Below are positions 14,739 to 23,547 of a stretch of DNA of 64,000 nt, piece by piece. A program made the position numbers and the translations under genes. Position 1 is the stretch's first letter. Every line of letters begins with the position of its first letter. The stretch is from Streptomyces flavidovirens DSM 40150. Lineage in GTDB: Bacteria; Actinomycetota; Actinomycetes; Streptomycetales; Streptomycetaceae. The notes beneath the pieces were generated by a model. It ran no database searches. It saw only the letters and a program-made list of their open reading frames with translations, and was not told the DNA's origin. Location of the stretch: positions 62,001-126,000 of the forward strand of contig NZ_AUBE01000020.1 in the NCBI RefSeq assembly GCF_000429085.1, given 5' to 3'.

Positions 14739-17645
14739 TCAGCTGCAACCGCTGGTGGAGCCGCAGCCCTCGCAGATGTAGCAGCTGCCCGCACGCTGCA
14801 TCTTCGTACCGCAGGAGAAGCACAGCGGCGCGTCCGCGCTGATGCCGAGCTGCATCTCGACGAGCTCCGCCGAGGTGTGCGCCTGCTTCTGCTCCGGCAC
14901 GGCCTCCACCTTCGGGGCGGCGACCGGCTTCGGCGTCTCCGTCTGGCGCGGGGCGGACTGGGCCAGGCCCTCGACGTCGATGTCGACGTCGCTGTCCTCC
15001 ATCGACGGCTCGTACGAACCGGTCTCCAGGTGACGCTGACGCTCTTCGGCGGAGTGGATGCCGAGCGCCGAACGGGTCTCGAAGGGCAGGAAGTCCAGCG
15101 CCAGGCGGCGGAAGATGTAGTCGACGATCGACTGCGCCATCCGCACGTCCGGGTCGTCCGTCATGCCGGCCGGCTCGAAGCGCATGTTGGTGAACTTCGA
15201 GACGTACGTCTCCAGCGGAACGCCGTACTGCAGACCGACCGAGACGGCGATCGAGAAGGCGTCCATCATGCCCGCGAGGGTCGAGCCCTGCTTGGACATC
15301 TTCAGGAAGACCTCACCGAGACCGTCGTCCGGGTAGGAATTGGCGGTCATGTAACCCTCGGCCCCACCCACCGTGAAGGAGGTGGTGATCCCCGGACGGC
15401 CCTTCGGAAGGCGCTTGCGCACCGGGCGGTACTCGACGACCTTCTCGACCGCGGCGCGGATCGTCTCCTCGGCCTTCTCCGTGACCTCCGCCTTGACGTC
15501 CTTCTTCTTGGCGGAGAGGGGCTGGCCGACCTTGCAGTTGTCGCGGTAGATCGCGAGCGCCTTGACCCCCATCTTCCACGCCTCGAAGTAGACCTCTTCG
15601 ACGTCCTCGACGGTGGCCGTCTCCGGCAGGTTCACCGTCTTGGACAGCGCGCCGGAGATCCACGGCTGGATGGCCGCCATCATGCGGACGTGGCCCATCG
15701 CGGAGATGGAACGCTCGCCCATCGCGCAGTCGAAGACCTCGTAGTGCTCGTGCTTCAGACCGGGGGCGTCGATCACATTGCCGTGCTCGGCGATGTGGGC
15801 GACGATCGCCTCGATCTGCTCCTCCTGGTAGCCCATACGACGCAGCGCCTGCGGCACCGTGCCGTTGACGATCTGCATCGAGCCGCCGCCGACCAGCTTC
15901 TTGAACTTGACCAGCGCGAGGTCGGGCTCAAGGCCGGTGGTGTCGCAGGACATCGCGAGACCGATGGTGCCGGTGGGCGCGATGACCGAGGCCTGCGCGT
16001 TGCGGAAGCCGTTCTTCTCACCGAGACGCAGCACGTCCTGCCAGGCCTCCGTGGCGGCCGCCCAGATCGGCGAGTCCAGGTCGTCCACGCGCGGGGCGGT
16101 GGCGTTGGCGTCGGAGTGCTGCTTCATGACGCGCTTGTGCGGCTCGGCGTTGCGGGCGTAGCCGTCGTACGGGCCGACGACGGCGGCCAGCTCGGCGGAG
16201 CGCCGGTACGACGTACCCGTCATCAGCGAGGTGATGGCGCCGGCGAGCGAACGGCCGCCGTCGCTGTCGTACGCGTGACCGGTCGCCATGAGCAGCGCGC
16301 CGAGGTTGGCGTAGCCGATGCCCAGCTGACGGAAGGCGCGGGTGTTCTCACCGATCTTCTGGGTCGGGAAGTCCGCGAAACAGATGGAGATGTCCATCGC
16401 CGTGATGACGAGCTCGACGACCTTGGCGAAGCGCTCGGACTCGAACGACTGGTTGCCCTTGCCGTCGTCCTTGAGGAACTTCATCAGGTTCAGCGAGGCG
16501 AGGTTGCACGAGGTGTTGTCCAGGTGCATGTACTCGCTGCACGGGTTCGATGCGGTGATCCGGCCGGACTCGGGGCAGGTGTGCCAGTTGTTGATGGTGT
16601 CGTCGTACTGGATGCCGGGGTCGGCACAGGCCCAGGCGGCCTCGGCCATCTTGCGGAAGAGCGACTTGGCGTCGACCTCCTCGATGACCTCACCCGTCAT
16701 ACGGGCGCGGAGGCCGAACTTGCCGCCCGTCTCGACCGCGTTCATGAACTCGTCGTTCACGCGCACCGAGTTGTTGGCGTTCTGGTACTGGACGGACGCG
16801 ATGTCGTCGCCGCCCAGGTCCATGTCGAAGCCCGCGTCACGCAGCGCGCGGATCTTCTCCTCTTCCTTGACCTTGGTCTCGATGAAGTCCTCGATGTCGG
16901 GGTGATCGACGTCGAGTACGACCATCTTCGCCGCGCGGCGCGTGGCGCCACCCGACTTGATCGTTCCGGCGGAGGCGTCGGCGCCCCGCATGAACGAGAC
17001 CGGACCGGAGGCGTTGCCGCCGGAGGAGAGGAGCTCCTTGGAGGAGCGGATACGGGAGAGGTTCAGGCCGGCGCCGGAGCCGCCCTTGAAGATCATGCCC
17101 TCTTCCTTGTACCAGTCGAGGATCGACTCCATGGAGTCGTCGACGGCCAGGATGAAGCAGGCGGAGACCTGCTGCGGCTGGGGCGTGCCGACGTTGAACC
17201 AGACCGGCGAGTTGAAGCTGAAGATCTGGTGCAGGAGGGCGTACGCCAGCTCGTGCTCGAAGATCTCGGCGTCCGCGGGAGAGGCGAAGTAGTTGTACTC
17301 CTCGCCGGCCTTGCGGTACGTCTTCACGATCCGGTCGATCAGCTGCCGCAGACCGGTCTCGCGCTGAGGCGTACCGACAGCCCCGCGGAAGTACTTGCTG
17401 GTGACGATGTTGACCGCGTTCACCGACCAGAAGTCGGGGAACTCGACGCCACGCTGCTCGAAATTGACCGAGCCGTCGCGCCAGTTGGTCATGACGACGT
17501 CACGGCGCTCCCAGACCACCTCGTCGTACGGATGCACGCCGGGCGTGGTGTGGATGCGCTCGATGCGCAAGCCCTGCCGAGCCGCAGCAGTCTTGGATCC
17601 CTTGGTACGGGAACCTCGTGCCGGGCCGCTCGCCGTCTCTGTCAT
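14739..17645 (-). CDS. nrdJ: Class II (adenosylcobalamin-dependent) ribonucleoside-diphosphate reductase
   Basis: 968 aa. It reduces ribonucleotides to deoxyribonucleotides using coenzyme B12 and needs no oxygen. The ten-stranded reductase barrel is recognised by FSFNSPVWFNVG, GMIFKGGSGAGLNLS, ASNPCSEYMHLDN with NTSCNLASLNLMKFL, and ASVIAPTGTIGLAMSC. A C-terminal zinc ribbon (CFSCGTKMQRAGSCYICEGC) and terminal Cys pair fit the redox-shuttle tail of this subtype. The start is the ATG at 17645, because GGGAGGCGG lies directly upstream; an in-frame ATG at 17657 overlaps that site. nrdR lies 125 bp upstream on the same strand, so an nrdRJ operon is likely. I see no B12 riboswitch in the gap. Confidence 0.96.
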   Translation of the reverse strand: MTETASGPARGSRTKGSKTAAARQGLRIERIHTTPGVHPYDEVVWERRDVVMTNWRDGSVNFEQRGVEFPDFWSVNAVNIVTSKYFRGAVGTPQRETGLRQLIDRIVKTYRKAGEEYNYFASPADAEIFEHELAYALLHQIFSFNSPVWFNVGTPQPQQVSACFILAVDDSMESILDWYKEEGMIFKGGSGAGLNLSRIRSSKELLSSGGNASGPVSFMRGADASAGTIKSGGATRRAAKMVVLDVDHPDIEDFIETKVKEEEKIRALRDAGFDMDLGGDDIASVQYQNANNSVRVNDEFMNAVETGGKFGLRARMTGEVIEEVDAKSLFRKMAEAAWACADPGIQYDDTINNWHTCPESGRITASNPCSEYMHLDNTSCNLASLNLMKFLKDDGKGNQSFESERFAKVVELVITAMDISICFADFPTQKIGENTRAFRQLGIGYANLGALLMATGHAYDSDGGRSLAGAITSLMTGTSYRRSAELAAVVGPYDGYARNAEPHKRVMKQHSDANATAPRVDDLDSPIWAAATEAWQDVLRLGEKNGFRNAQASVIAPTGTIGLAMSCDTTGLEPDLALVKFKKLVGGGSMQIVNGTVPQALRRMGYQEEQIEAIVAHIAEHGNVIDAPGLKHEHYEVFDCAMGERSISAMGHVRMMAAIQPWISGALSKTVNLPETATVEDVEEVYFEAWKMGVKALAIYRDNCKVGQPLSAKKKDVKAEVTEKAEETIRAAVEKVVEYRPVRKRLPKGRPGITTSFTVGGAEGYMTANSYPDDGLGEVFLKMSKQGSTLAGMMDAFSIAVSVGLQYGVPLETYVSKFTNMRFEPAGMTDDPDVRMAQSIVDYIFRRLALDFLPFETRSALGIHSAEERQRHLETGSYEPSMEDSDVDIDVEGLAQSAPRQTETPKPVAAPKVEAVPEQKQAHTSAELVEMQLGISADAPLCFSCGTKMQRAGSCYICEGCGSTSGCS

Positions 17646-17770
17646 GCCGCCTCCCATATACGTACAAAAACGCTCTGACGTGCCCAGTTCTTCCCGGGGC
17701 ACGCTGTGTGTCTGATGTTCCGGACGCCGCAAACAGCGGCCGGAGCAGGTCTGCTTTTTTCGCCGGTCGG

Positions 17771-18289
17771 TCAGTCGGCGGCAGCGGCGGGCGCGGGGAC
17801 CTCAGGGGTCACGCCGGGTCCGCAGCCACAATCACTTGCGGGCGGCCGCTCCTCGCGGAGCTCCGCGATGGCGGCCTCGAAGTCTTCGAGCGAATCGAAC
17901 GCCCGGTACACGGATGCGAAGCGCAGGTACGCGACAAGATCGAGTTCCCGCAACGGGCCGAGTATGGCCAGCCCCACGTCGTGGGTGGTCAGCTCGGCGC
18001 TTCCGGTGGAGCGCAGCGCCTCTTCGACCCGCTGGCCGAGCTTGGCGAGGGCATCCTCGGTGACCGGTCGCCCCTGGCATGCCTTGCGCACGCCGGAGAT
18101 GACCTTGGTGCGGCTGAAGGGCTCGGTGACTCCGCTGCGCTTGATCACCATCAGTGAGGCGGTCTCCACCGTGGTGAAACGGCGGGAGCAGTCGGGGCAC
18201 TGACGGCGCCTGCGGATCGACGTTCCGTCGTCGGTGGTGCGACTGTCGACGACGCGACTGTCGGGGTGCCTGCAGAAGGGGCAGTGCAT
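17771..18289 (-). CDS. nrdR: Transcriptional repressor NrdR
   Basis: 172 aa. The N-terminal zinc ribbon (MHCPFC...RRRRQCPDC) binds the NrdR-box DNA. The central ATP-cone (VIKRSGVTEPFSRTKVISGV and following) senses ATP/dATP. The protein shuts down ribonucleotide reductase genes when dATP is high. The C-terminal tail (about residues 150-172) is Ala/Pro-rich and carries an unusual CGCGPG. It is the first gene of the nrdRJ unit. A pair of NrdR boxes lies about 110-160 bp upstream, consistent with autoregulation. Confidence 0.96.
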   Translation of the reverse strand: MHCPFCRHPDSRVVDSRTTDDGTSIRRRRQCPDCSRRFTTVETASLMVIKRSGVTEPFSRTKVISGVRKACQGRPVTEDALAKLGQRVEEALRSTGSAELTTHDVGLAILGPLRELDLVAYLRFASVYRAFDSLEDFEAAIAELREERPPASDCGCGPGVTPEVPAPAAAAD

Positions 18290-18400
18290 GGATCCAACCC
18301 TCCCTCACAGCACGACTGAATAGCCTCGGCCCGCCCCACCTGGGGCCCTCCGAAGCAGCCCCAAGCATAGGGGATCGTGGGGCTCCTGATGGCACTGGGG

Positions 18401-18446
18401 ACCCACATGTGGGTGGCCACGTCCATGTGACCACTAGATCTTGGGT
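18401..18446 (-). promoter_or_regulatory. Two NrdR boxes upstream of nrdRJ, 31 bp centre to centre
   Basis: Box A is the perfect 14-bp palindrome ACCCACATGTGGGT at 18401-18414 (centre 18407.5). Box B is CCACTAGATCTTGGGT at 18431-18446 (centre 18438.5), which fits the CwAkATnTwGkG core of the published NrdR box. The 31-bp spacing equals about three helical turns, as at the E. coli nrd promoters. The rest of the nrdR-lexA gap contains a possible -10 (TATGCT on the minus strand near 18364-18369) and the lexA control region. Confidence 0.7.
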
Positions 18447-18631
18447 CTGGGTGCTTTTAACTCGCCGCGCGTGTCGCGGCGCCGGCCGCGGGGCGACACG
18501 CTGACGAGACCCCCGCCACCCCCCGGCCCAGCCGCGAAGGTTACCGTAATGGCCCGAATTGCCATTCGGTTAAAAACGGCTCCTCATACACCCCACCGTG
18601 CGTTCGAGAAAGGCATTCCGCGCTTTTTCAC

Positions 18632-18647
18632 TCGAACGTGTGTTTGG
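18632..18647 (+). promoter_or_regulatory. LexA (SOS) box of lexA
   Basis: TCGAACGTGTGTTTGG contains GAAC-N4-GTTT, one base from the Gram-positive consensus GAAC-N4-GTTC. It lies 66 bp upstream of the lexA GTG start. It overlaps a possible -35 (TTGGCG, 18644-18649) that is followed after 18 bp by TACCGT. This fits autoregulation of lexA. Confidence 0.75.
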
Positions 18648-18713
18648 CGCAACCTTTCGAAAGCAACTACCGTTGTCCAACCAGGGAGCGAGAACATCTC
18701 GAGAGGGGCCGAC

Positions 18714-19499
18714 GTGACCACCACCGCTGACAGTGCAACTATCACTGCCCAGGACCGATCCCAGAGCCGACTCGAGCCGGTGCATGCCATGAATGAAGCA
18801 GCCACACATCCGGAGGGCCCCAAGCCCTCACGCTCGCTGCCCGGCCGACCTCCAGGAATCCGGGCGGACAGTTCCGGCCTCACTGATCGGCAACGCCGGG
18901 TCATCGAGGTCATCAGGGACTCGGTGCAACGGCGGGGTTACCCGCCGTCCATGCGCGAGATCGGTCAGGCGGTGGGCCTCTCCAGCACCTCTTCCGTGGC
19001 CCATCAGCTGATGGCCCTCGAGCGGAAGGGCTTCCTGCGCCGTGACCCGCACCGCCCCCGGGCGTACGAGGTGCGGGGCTCGGACCAGCCGAGCACCCAG
19101 CCCACCGACACGGCAGGCAAGCCCGCCGCGTCGTACGTCCCGCTCGTCGGCCGGATCGCGGCCGGCGGGCCGATCCTGGCCGAGGAGTCGGTGGAGGACG
19201 TCTTTCCGCTTCCCCGGCAGCTAGTGGGGGACGGTGAGCTGTTCGTCCTCAAGGTCGTCGGTGACTCGATGATCGAGGCGGCGATCTGCGACGGCGACTG
19301 GGTGACGGTACGCCGCCAGCCCGTCGCCGAGAACGGCGACATCGTGGCCGCGATGCTGGACGGCGAGGCGACGGTGAAGCGGTTCAAGCGCGAGGACGGC
19401 CACGTGTGGCTGCTCCCGCACAACGCCGCCTACCGGCCGATCCCCGGCGACGAGGCGACGATTCTCGGCAAGGTCGTGGCGGTGCTGCGACGGGTGTGA
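18714..19499 (+). CDS. lexA: LexA repressor
   Basis: 261 aa from GTG at 18714, preceded by GAGAGG. An internal ATG at 18789 would give 236 aa but has a poorer ribosome site. The N-terminal winged helix spans LTDRQRRVIEVIRDSVQRRG and the recognition part MREIGQAVGLSSTSSVAHQL. The S24 latent protease follows: the self-cleavage site is Ala150-Gly151 (GRIAAGGP), with catalytic Ser185 (GDSMIEA) and Lys222 (ATVKRFKR). It represses SOS genes until RecA filaments trigger self-cleavage. Both sites bearing clear boxes in this window are lexA itself and recA. Confidence 0.97.
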   Translation: MTTTADSATITAQDRSQSRLEPVHAMNEAATHPEGPKPSRSLPGRPPGIRADSSGLTDRQRRVIEVIRDSVQRRGYPPSMREIGQAVGLSSTSSVAHQLMALERKGFLRRDPHRPRAYEVRGSDQPSTQPTDTAGKPAASYVPLVGRIAAGGPILAEESVEDVFPLPRQLVGDGELFVLKVVGDSMIEAAICDGDWVTVRRQPVAENGDIVAAMLDGEATVKRFKREDGHVWLLPHNAAYRPIPGDEATILGKVVAVLRRV

Positions 19500-19518
19500 C
19501 ACCCGCCGGACAAAGACC

Positions 19519-19555
19519 GGGCCCCTGGAACCCACTGCGCCGGTTCCGGGGGCCC
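19519..19555. terminator. Stem-loop between convergent lexA and dinG
   Basis: GGGCCCCTGGAACC (19519-19532) pairs with GGTTCCGGGGGCCC (19542-19555), with one G-U pair and a 9-nt loop. Position and strength suit a bidirectional terminator. Confidence 0.75.
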
Positions 19556-19592
19556 GCTGCGTTGTGCGTCGCGGGCCGGACAGGCTCCCCCC

Positions 19593-21563
19593 CTACTTCC
19601 CCTCGGCCTCCGCTGCGGCGTTGATCGCGGCGAGCGAGCGGCGTACCTGGTTACGGTCCGTGGTGTACCAGAAGTCGGGCAGGGACGCCCGCAGGTAGCT
19701 GCCGTAGCGGGCATTCGCCAGCCTCGGGTCGAGCACGGCGACGACGCCACGGTCCCCCATGGCCCGTACGAGCCGTCCCGCGCCCTGGGCCATCAGGAGC
19801 GCCGCGTGCGTGGCCGCGACAGCCATGAAGCCGTTGCCGCCGGCCTCCTCGACGGCCTTCTGCCGGGCGCTCATCAGCGGGTCGTCCGGGCGGGGGAACG
19901 GAATCCGGTCCATGACGACGAGCTGGCAGCTCGGGCCCGGCACGTCGACGCCCTGCCAGAGCGACAGCGTGCCGAACAGACATGTCCGCGGGTCGGCGGC
20001 GAAGGATTTGATCAGCTCACCGAGCGTTTCCTCGCCCTGGAGCAGGATCGGCATGCCGAGCCTGCCGCGCAGTTCCTCGGCCGCTTCTTTCGCCGCCCGC
20101 ATCGAGGAGAAGAGACCCAGGGTGCGGCCACCGGCGGCCTCGACCAGCTCGGCGAGCTCGTCCATCATGTCGCCGCGCGAACCCTGGCGGCCCGGTGTGG
20201 CGAGCTGCCGGGCGACGTACAGGATTCCCTGCTTCGGGTAGTCGAAGGGCGAGCCCACATCCAGGCCCTTCCAGACCGGAACGTCCTCTCCCTCGGTTCC
20301 CTCCGGCGACAGGCCGAGCGAGGCGCCCACGCCGTTGAAGTCACCGCCGAGCTTGAGCGTGGCGGAAGTCAGGACGACCGACCGGTCGGTGAAGAGCTTT
20401 TCGCGCAGCAGCCCCGATACGGAGAGCGGGGCGACGCGCAGGGAGGCACCGTAACGATCGTGCCGCTCGCACCAGACGACGTCGTACTCGGAACCGTTGG
20501 CGATCCGCTCCGCAACGCCGTGGATGGACTCCACGGCCGCCAGCGCCTGCTTGCGCACCGCGTCCTCGTCCTGGACGGACTTGTCGCGGGTCGAGCCGAT
20601 GGCCGAGATGACGTTACGGGCGGCGTCACGCAGCGCCATGAGGGCGTACCCGAGATCCTCCGGGACCTCTTCGAGGCGTCCGGGGAGCGCGAGCTCCATC
20701 AGCCGTTCGAAGGACTCCGCGGCTGTCTGGAGCTCGTCGGCGACCTTCTCGTTGACCAGCTTGGCCGCCCGGCGGACAGCCCGGTTGACCTGTCCGGGAC
20801 TGAGCTCGCCGGTCGCTACGCCGGTCACCCGTGAGACCAGTTCGTGCGCCTCGTCGACGATCAGCACCTCGTGCGGGGGGAGCACGGGTGCGCCCTCGAT
20901 GGCGTCGATGGCGAGGAGGGCGTGGTTGGTCACGACGACATCGGCGAGCTTGGCGCGCTCGCGGGCCGCCTCCGCGAAGCATTCCGCTCCGTACGCGCAT
21001 TTGGACGCGCCGAGGCACTCACGTGAGGAGACGGAGACCTGGCCCCAGGCACGGTCGGAGACACCGGGGGTGAGATCGTCGCGGTCGCCCGTCTCGGTCT
21101 CGTCCGCCCAGTCGCGCATGCGCAGCAGGTCCTTGCCGAGCTTGCTGGTCGGAGCCGCGGCTTCGAACTGGTCGAAGAGGCCGTCCTCCTCGTCCTGCGG
21201 TACACCCTCATGGAGCCGGTGCAGACAGAGGTAGTTCGACCGGCCCTTGAGCATGGCGAACTCGGGGCGTCGGCGCAGCAGCGGGTGCAACGCTTCGACC
21301 GTACGCGGAAGATCACGCTCCACGAGCTGGCGCTGCAGGGCCAGGGTCGCCGTCGCCACGACGACGCGCTCGCCGTGCGCCAGGGCCGGGACCAGATAGC
21401 CGAGGGACTTTCCGGTGCCGGTGCCGGCCTGGACGAGCAGGTGGGCATTGTCGTCGATGGCTCCGGCCACAGCCTCGGTCATGGCGACCTGGCCGGGCCG
21501 CTCCGTGCCGCCGACGGCGGTGACGGCGGCATGGAGGAGCTCGGGGAGTGAGGGCTTCGTCAT
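19593..21563 (-). CDS. dinG: DinG/YoaA-family ATP-dependent DNA helicase
   Basis: 656 aa. XPD-like superfamily 2 helicase with 5'-3' polarity, acting on R-loops, forks and damaged DNA. Walker A is AGTGTGKS near residue 47, the DEAH box is LIVDEAHEL near 238, VVLTSATLK is motif III, and the C-terminal motif VI reads AAGAGRLVRAMGD-like (MAQGAGRLVR). The cysteines in RECLGASKCAYGAECF match the iron-sulfur cluster domain of this family. No SOS box is evident directly upstream. It ends against the terminator shared with lexA. Confidence 0.92.
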   Translation of the reverse strand: MTKPSLPELLHAAVTAVGGTERPGQVAMTEAVAGAIDDNAHLLVQAGTGTGKSLGYLVPALAHGERVVVATATLALQRQLVERDLPRTVEALHPLLRRRPEFAMLKGRSNYLCLHRLHEGVPQDEEDGLFDQFEAAAPTSKLGKDLLRMRDWADETETGDRDDLTPGVSDRAWGQVSVSSRECLGASKCAYGAECFAEAARERAKLADVVVTNHALLAIDAIEGAPVLPPHEVLIVDEAHELVSRVTGVATGELSPGQVNRAVRRAAKLVNEKVADELQTAAESFERLMELALPGRLEEVPEDLGYALMALRDAARNVISAIGSTRDKSVQDEDAVRKQALAAVESIHGVAERIANGSEYDVVWCERHDRYGASLRVAPLSVSGLLREKLFTDRSVVLTSATLKLGGDFNGVGASLGLSPEGTEGEDVPVWKGLDVGSPFDYPKQGILYVARQLATPGRQGSRGDMMDELAELVEAAGGRTLGLFSSMRAAKEAAEELRGRLGMPILLQGEETLGELIKSFAADPRTCLFGTLSLWQGVDVPGPSCQLVVMDRIPFPRPDDPLMSARQKAVEEAGGNGFMAVAATHAALLMAQGAGRLVRAMGDRGVVAVLDPRLANARYGSYLRASLPDFWYTTDRNQVRRSLAAINAAAEAEGK

Positions 21564-21618
21564 AGCCCGTCCAGCCTACGGGGCACCACTGACAACCCGC
21601 GTCACGCCGGCGACCGCA

Positions 21619-23547
21619 TCAGGACAGGTGGAGGGGGTTGGGGACGGTGCCGTGCACCGCGGCGTGCGGGCGGTCGGGACGGTCGCGGTAACCGTCGAGG
21701 TGCAGGCGGTTCCGGTTGAGGCAGAGACGCTCGATCCGCGGGGTGAGCAGATCGAAGATCTCGTACCGGTCCTTGAGCTCGGGAAAGCGGGCTTGGTGCC
21801 GCAGAATTTCAGCTCGTACGAGTGACCAGAATTCATGCTCGGGAACGCCCAGTTGCTCTTCGCACAGGGGCGCCAAATAGCGGAACACACCGACGAACAG
21901 GCCGGAATGGATGAACTGAGTGAGGAAGGCGGGAGGCTCGGTCAGCAGTACCTCGCGCACGTCGTCGGGCATGGTGTCGTGCTCGGGCAGCGGATGCGCG
22001 CTCACGTTCACGTCGTCGACGAAATCCTTGATCGCGAGGCGTACCGGAATGTCGTGGTCGTCGAAGACGACGATGGCGTTCTCGCCGTGCGGGGAGAAGA
22101 CGGTGCCGTAGCGGTACAGGAAGTGCAGCAGCGGGGGCAGCATCGCGGCGAACAGGCGCCGGAGCCACACGGCGGGCGGGATGCCCGCGCGAGCGACGAG
22201 TTCCGCGGTGAAGGCGCGGCCCTCGGGGTCGGTGTGGAGCAGAGAGGCGAGCGTACGGGCGCGCTCTCCGGGCGCCAGCCGGCCGGTGAGCGGCTCGCGC
22301 CAGATGGCGCCCAGCAACTCCTTGTACTGGTACGGAACCTCGGGGAGGCCGTCGTACAGGGGGTGCTCGACGGCGACGGAGGCGACCTCGCCCAGGAGGA
22401 TCACTCCGCACTCGTCGCGCAGGAACGGGTCGGCGTCGCGCAGTCCGTGCACCCAGGCGGTGACGGCGGGCGCCGCCAGGGTGCGCTCGGTGGGCAGTCC
22501 GCGCCAAACCAGCGTGTTGAGGACGGCGAGCGGCAGTTTGACCGTGTGCCGGTCGGGACGGCTCGTATTGAGGAACGTACGAATGGACTGCTGCGGCATT
22601 CGTACGTCGCCGTCGGTGGGGAGCGGCACGATGGCGCCCTGGGCGACGGCGGGTGCGAAGAGCGGCAGGATCACTTCGTCCCACTGCCAGGGGTGTACGG
22701 GCAGATAGAGGTACCGCTCGGGGTCCAGGCCGCGGGCGCGCAGGACGGCGGCGAACGACTCGCGGGTGGGGACGTCCAGCTCGCGTGCGTAGAGGCGCTC
22801 GGGGGTGGCGAGTAAGGGGACTCCCCGGTAGCCGGCGATGTCGGTGCTGACGGCGATCCAGGGAAGGGCGGCCGGGTTACGGGCCTCGGGGGCCCAGCGG
22901 GCGGTGTCGGTGGCGGAGAGACCGAGGCGGCCCTTGTTGAGGACGAGCCAGGGGTGGCCGGTCTGGTGCCCTTCGAGCTCCGCGTACCCGAGGTCGGCGA
23001 GACGCGCGGCGGACACGGCGGTGTGGTCGAGGCGGGCGTCGGCGGCCAGGGTGGCGCTCAGCTCGCGGATGAGGTGGCCGAGGGTGGCACCGTCGAGCGC
23101 CAGGAGGCGGCGGGCGAGGACCAAGAAGCGAAGGGGATCGCCGAAAGGACGGCCGTCGGTGCCGGTGCCGGTGCCGGTCTCGGTGCCGGCGTCGGTGTCG
23201 GCGTCGCGCTCGCTGAGTTCGATCGTGTCGGGGTTCACGCGCCAGCTGCCGTAGGCGCCGCGTACCGCCCGGAAGGAGAGGATGCCGCCGTCGTCGAGCC
23301 GGAGGGTATGACGGTCACCGGCCGGCTGCGGGAGCGGCTCGATGATCTCTTCGTACGCGAACTCACCCAGCATCTTGGCGAGGAGGCGGCGGGCGGCCAG
23401 CTCCCAGGTGCCGGGTTTCAGCTCGGGTGGAGCGAGCAGCGGGAGCGGGTCCTCGAAGTCATGGGCGACGGCGGGCTTCGGCACGGGGACTCCTCGGGTG
23501 GAACCCATTCGGGGCGAGCGGTGTATGAGAGATAGCGGGTCGTTCAC
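21619..23547 (-). CDS. IucA/IucC-family NIS siderophore synthetase (second in operon)
   Basis: 642 aa from GTG at 23547, overlapping the stop of the acetyltransferase gene. NRPS-independent siderophore synthetases join citrate or dicarboxylates to amines with ATP. Family motifs are visible: GHPWLVLNKGRLGLS (the GHPxHPxxKxRxG region, here altered to GHPWLVLNKGR), YLPVHPWQWDEVILP, a PTSSxRTxx equivalent read as MPQQSIRTFLN, and SPHGENAIVVFDD with the downstream KDFVDD acidic block. The C-terminal FhuF-like region is standard. Residues near 120-131 hold a GTETGTGTGTDG run. It pairs with the other synthetase in this operon, so two successive condensations are likely. Confidence 0.9.
   Translation of the reverse strand: MNDPLSLIHRSPRMGSTRGVPVPKPAVAHDFEDPLPLLAPPELKPGTWELAARRLLAKMLGEFAYEEIIEPLPQPAGDRHTLRLDDGGILSFRAVRGAYGSWRVNPDTIELSERDADTDAGTETGTGTGTDGRPFGDPLRFLVLARRLLALDGATLGHLIRELSATLAADARLDHTAVSAARLADLGYAELEGHQTGHPWLVLNKGRLGLSATDTARWAPEARNPAALPWIAVSTDIAGYRGVPLLATPERLYARELDVPTRESFAAVLRARGLDPERYLYLPVHPWQWDEVILPLFAPAVAQGAIVPLPTDGDVRMPQQSIRTFLNTSRPDRHTVKLPLAVLNTLVWRGLPTERTLAAPAVTAWVHGLRDADPFLRDECGVILLGEVASVAVEHPLYDGLPEVPYQYKELLGAIWREPLTGRLAPGERARTLASLLHTDPEGRAFTAELVARAGIPPAVWLRRLFAAMLPPLLHFLYRYGTVFSPHGENAIVVFDDHDIPVRLAIKDFVDDVNVSAHPLPEHDTMPDDVREVLLTEPPAFLTQFIHSGLFVGVFRYLAPLCEEQLGVPEHEFWSLVRAEILRHQARFPELKDRYEIFDLLTPRIERLCLNRNRLHLDGYRDRPDRPHAAVHGTVPNPLHLS

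Noticed and set aside
14070..17678. A 1,200-codon + strand open frame
   Set aside because: It is antisense to nrdJ. Long antisense frames are expected at this GC content, and the translation shows no fold.
17646..17770. B12 riboswitch before nrdJ
   Set aside because: The 125-bp gap lacks the B12-box and is too short; NrdR boxes lie upstream of nrdR instead.
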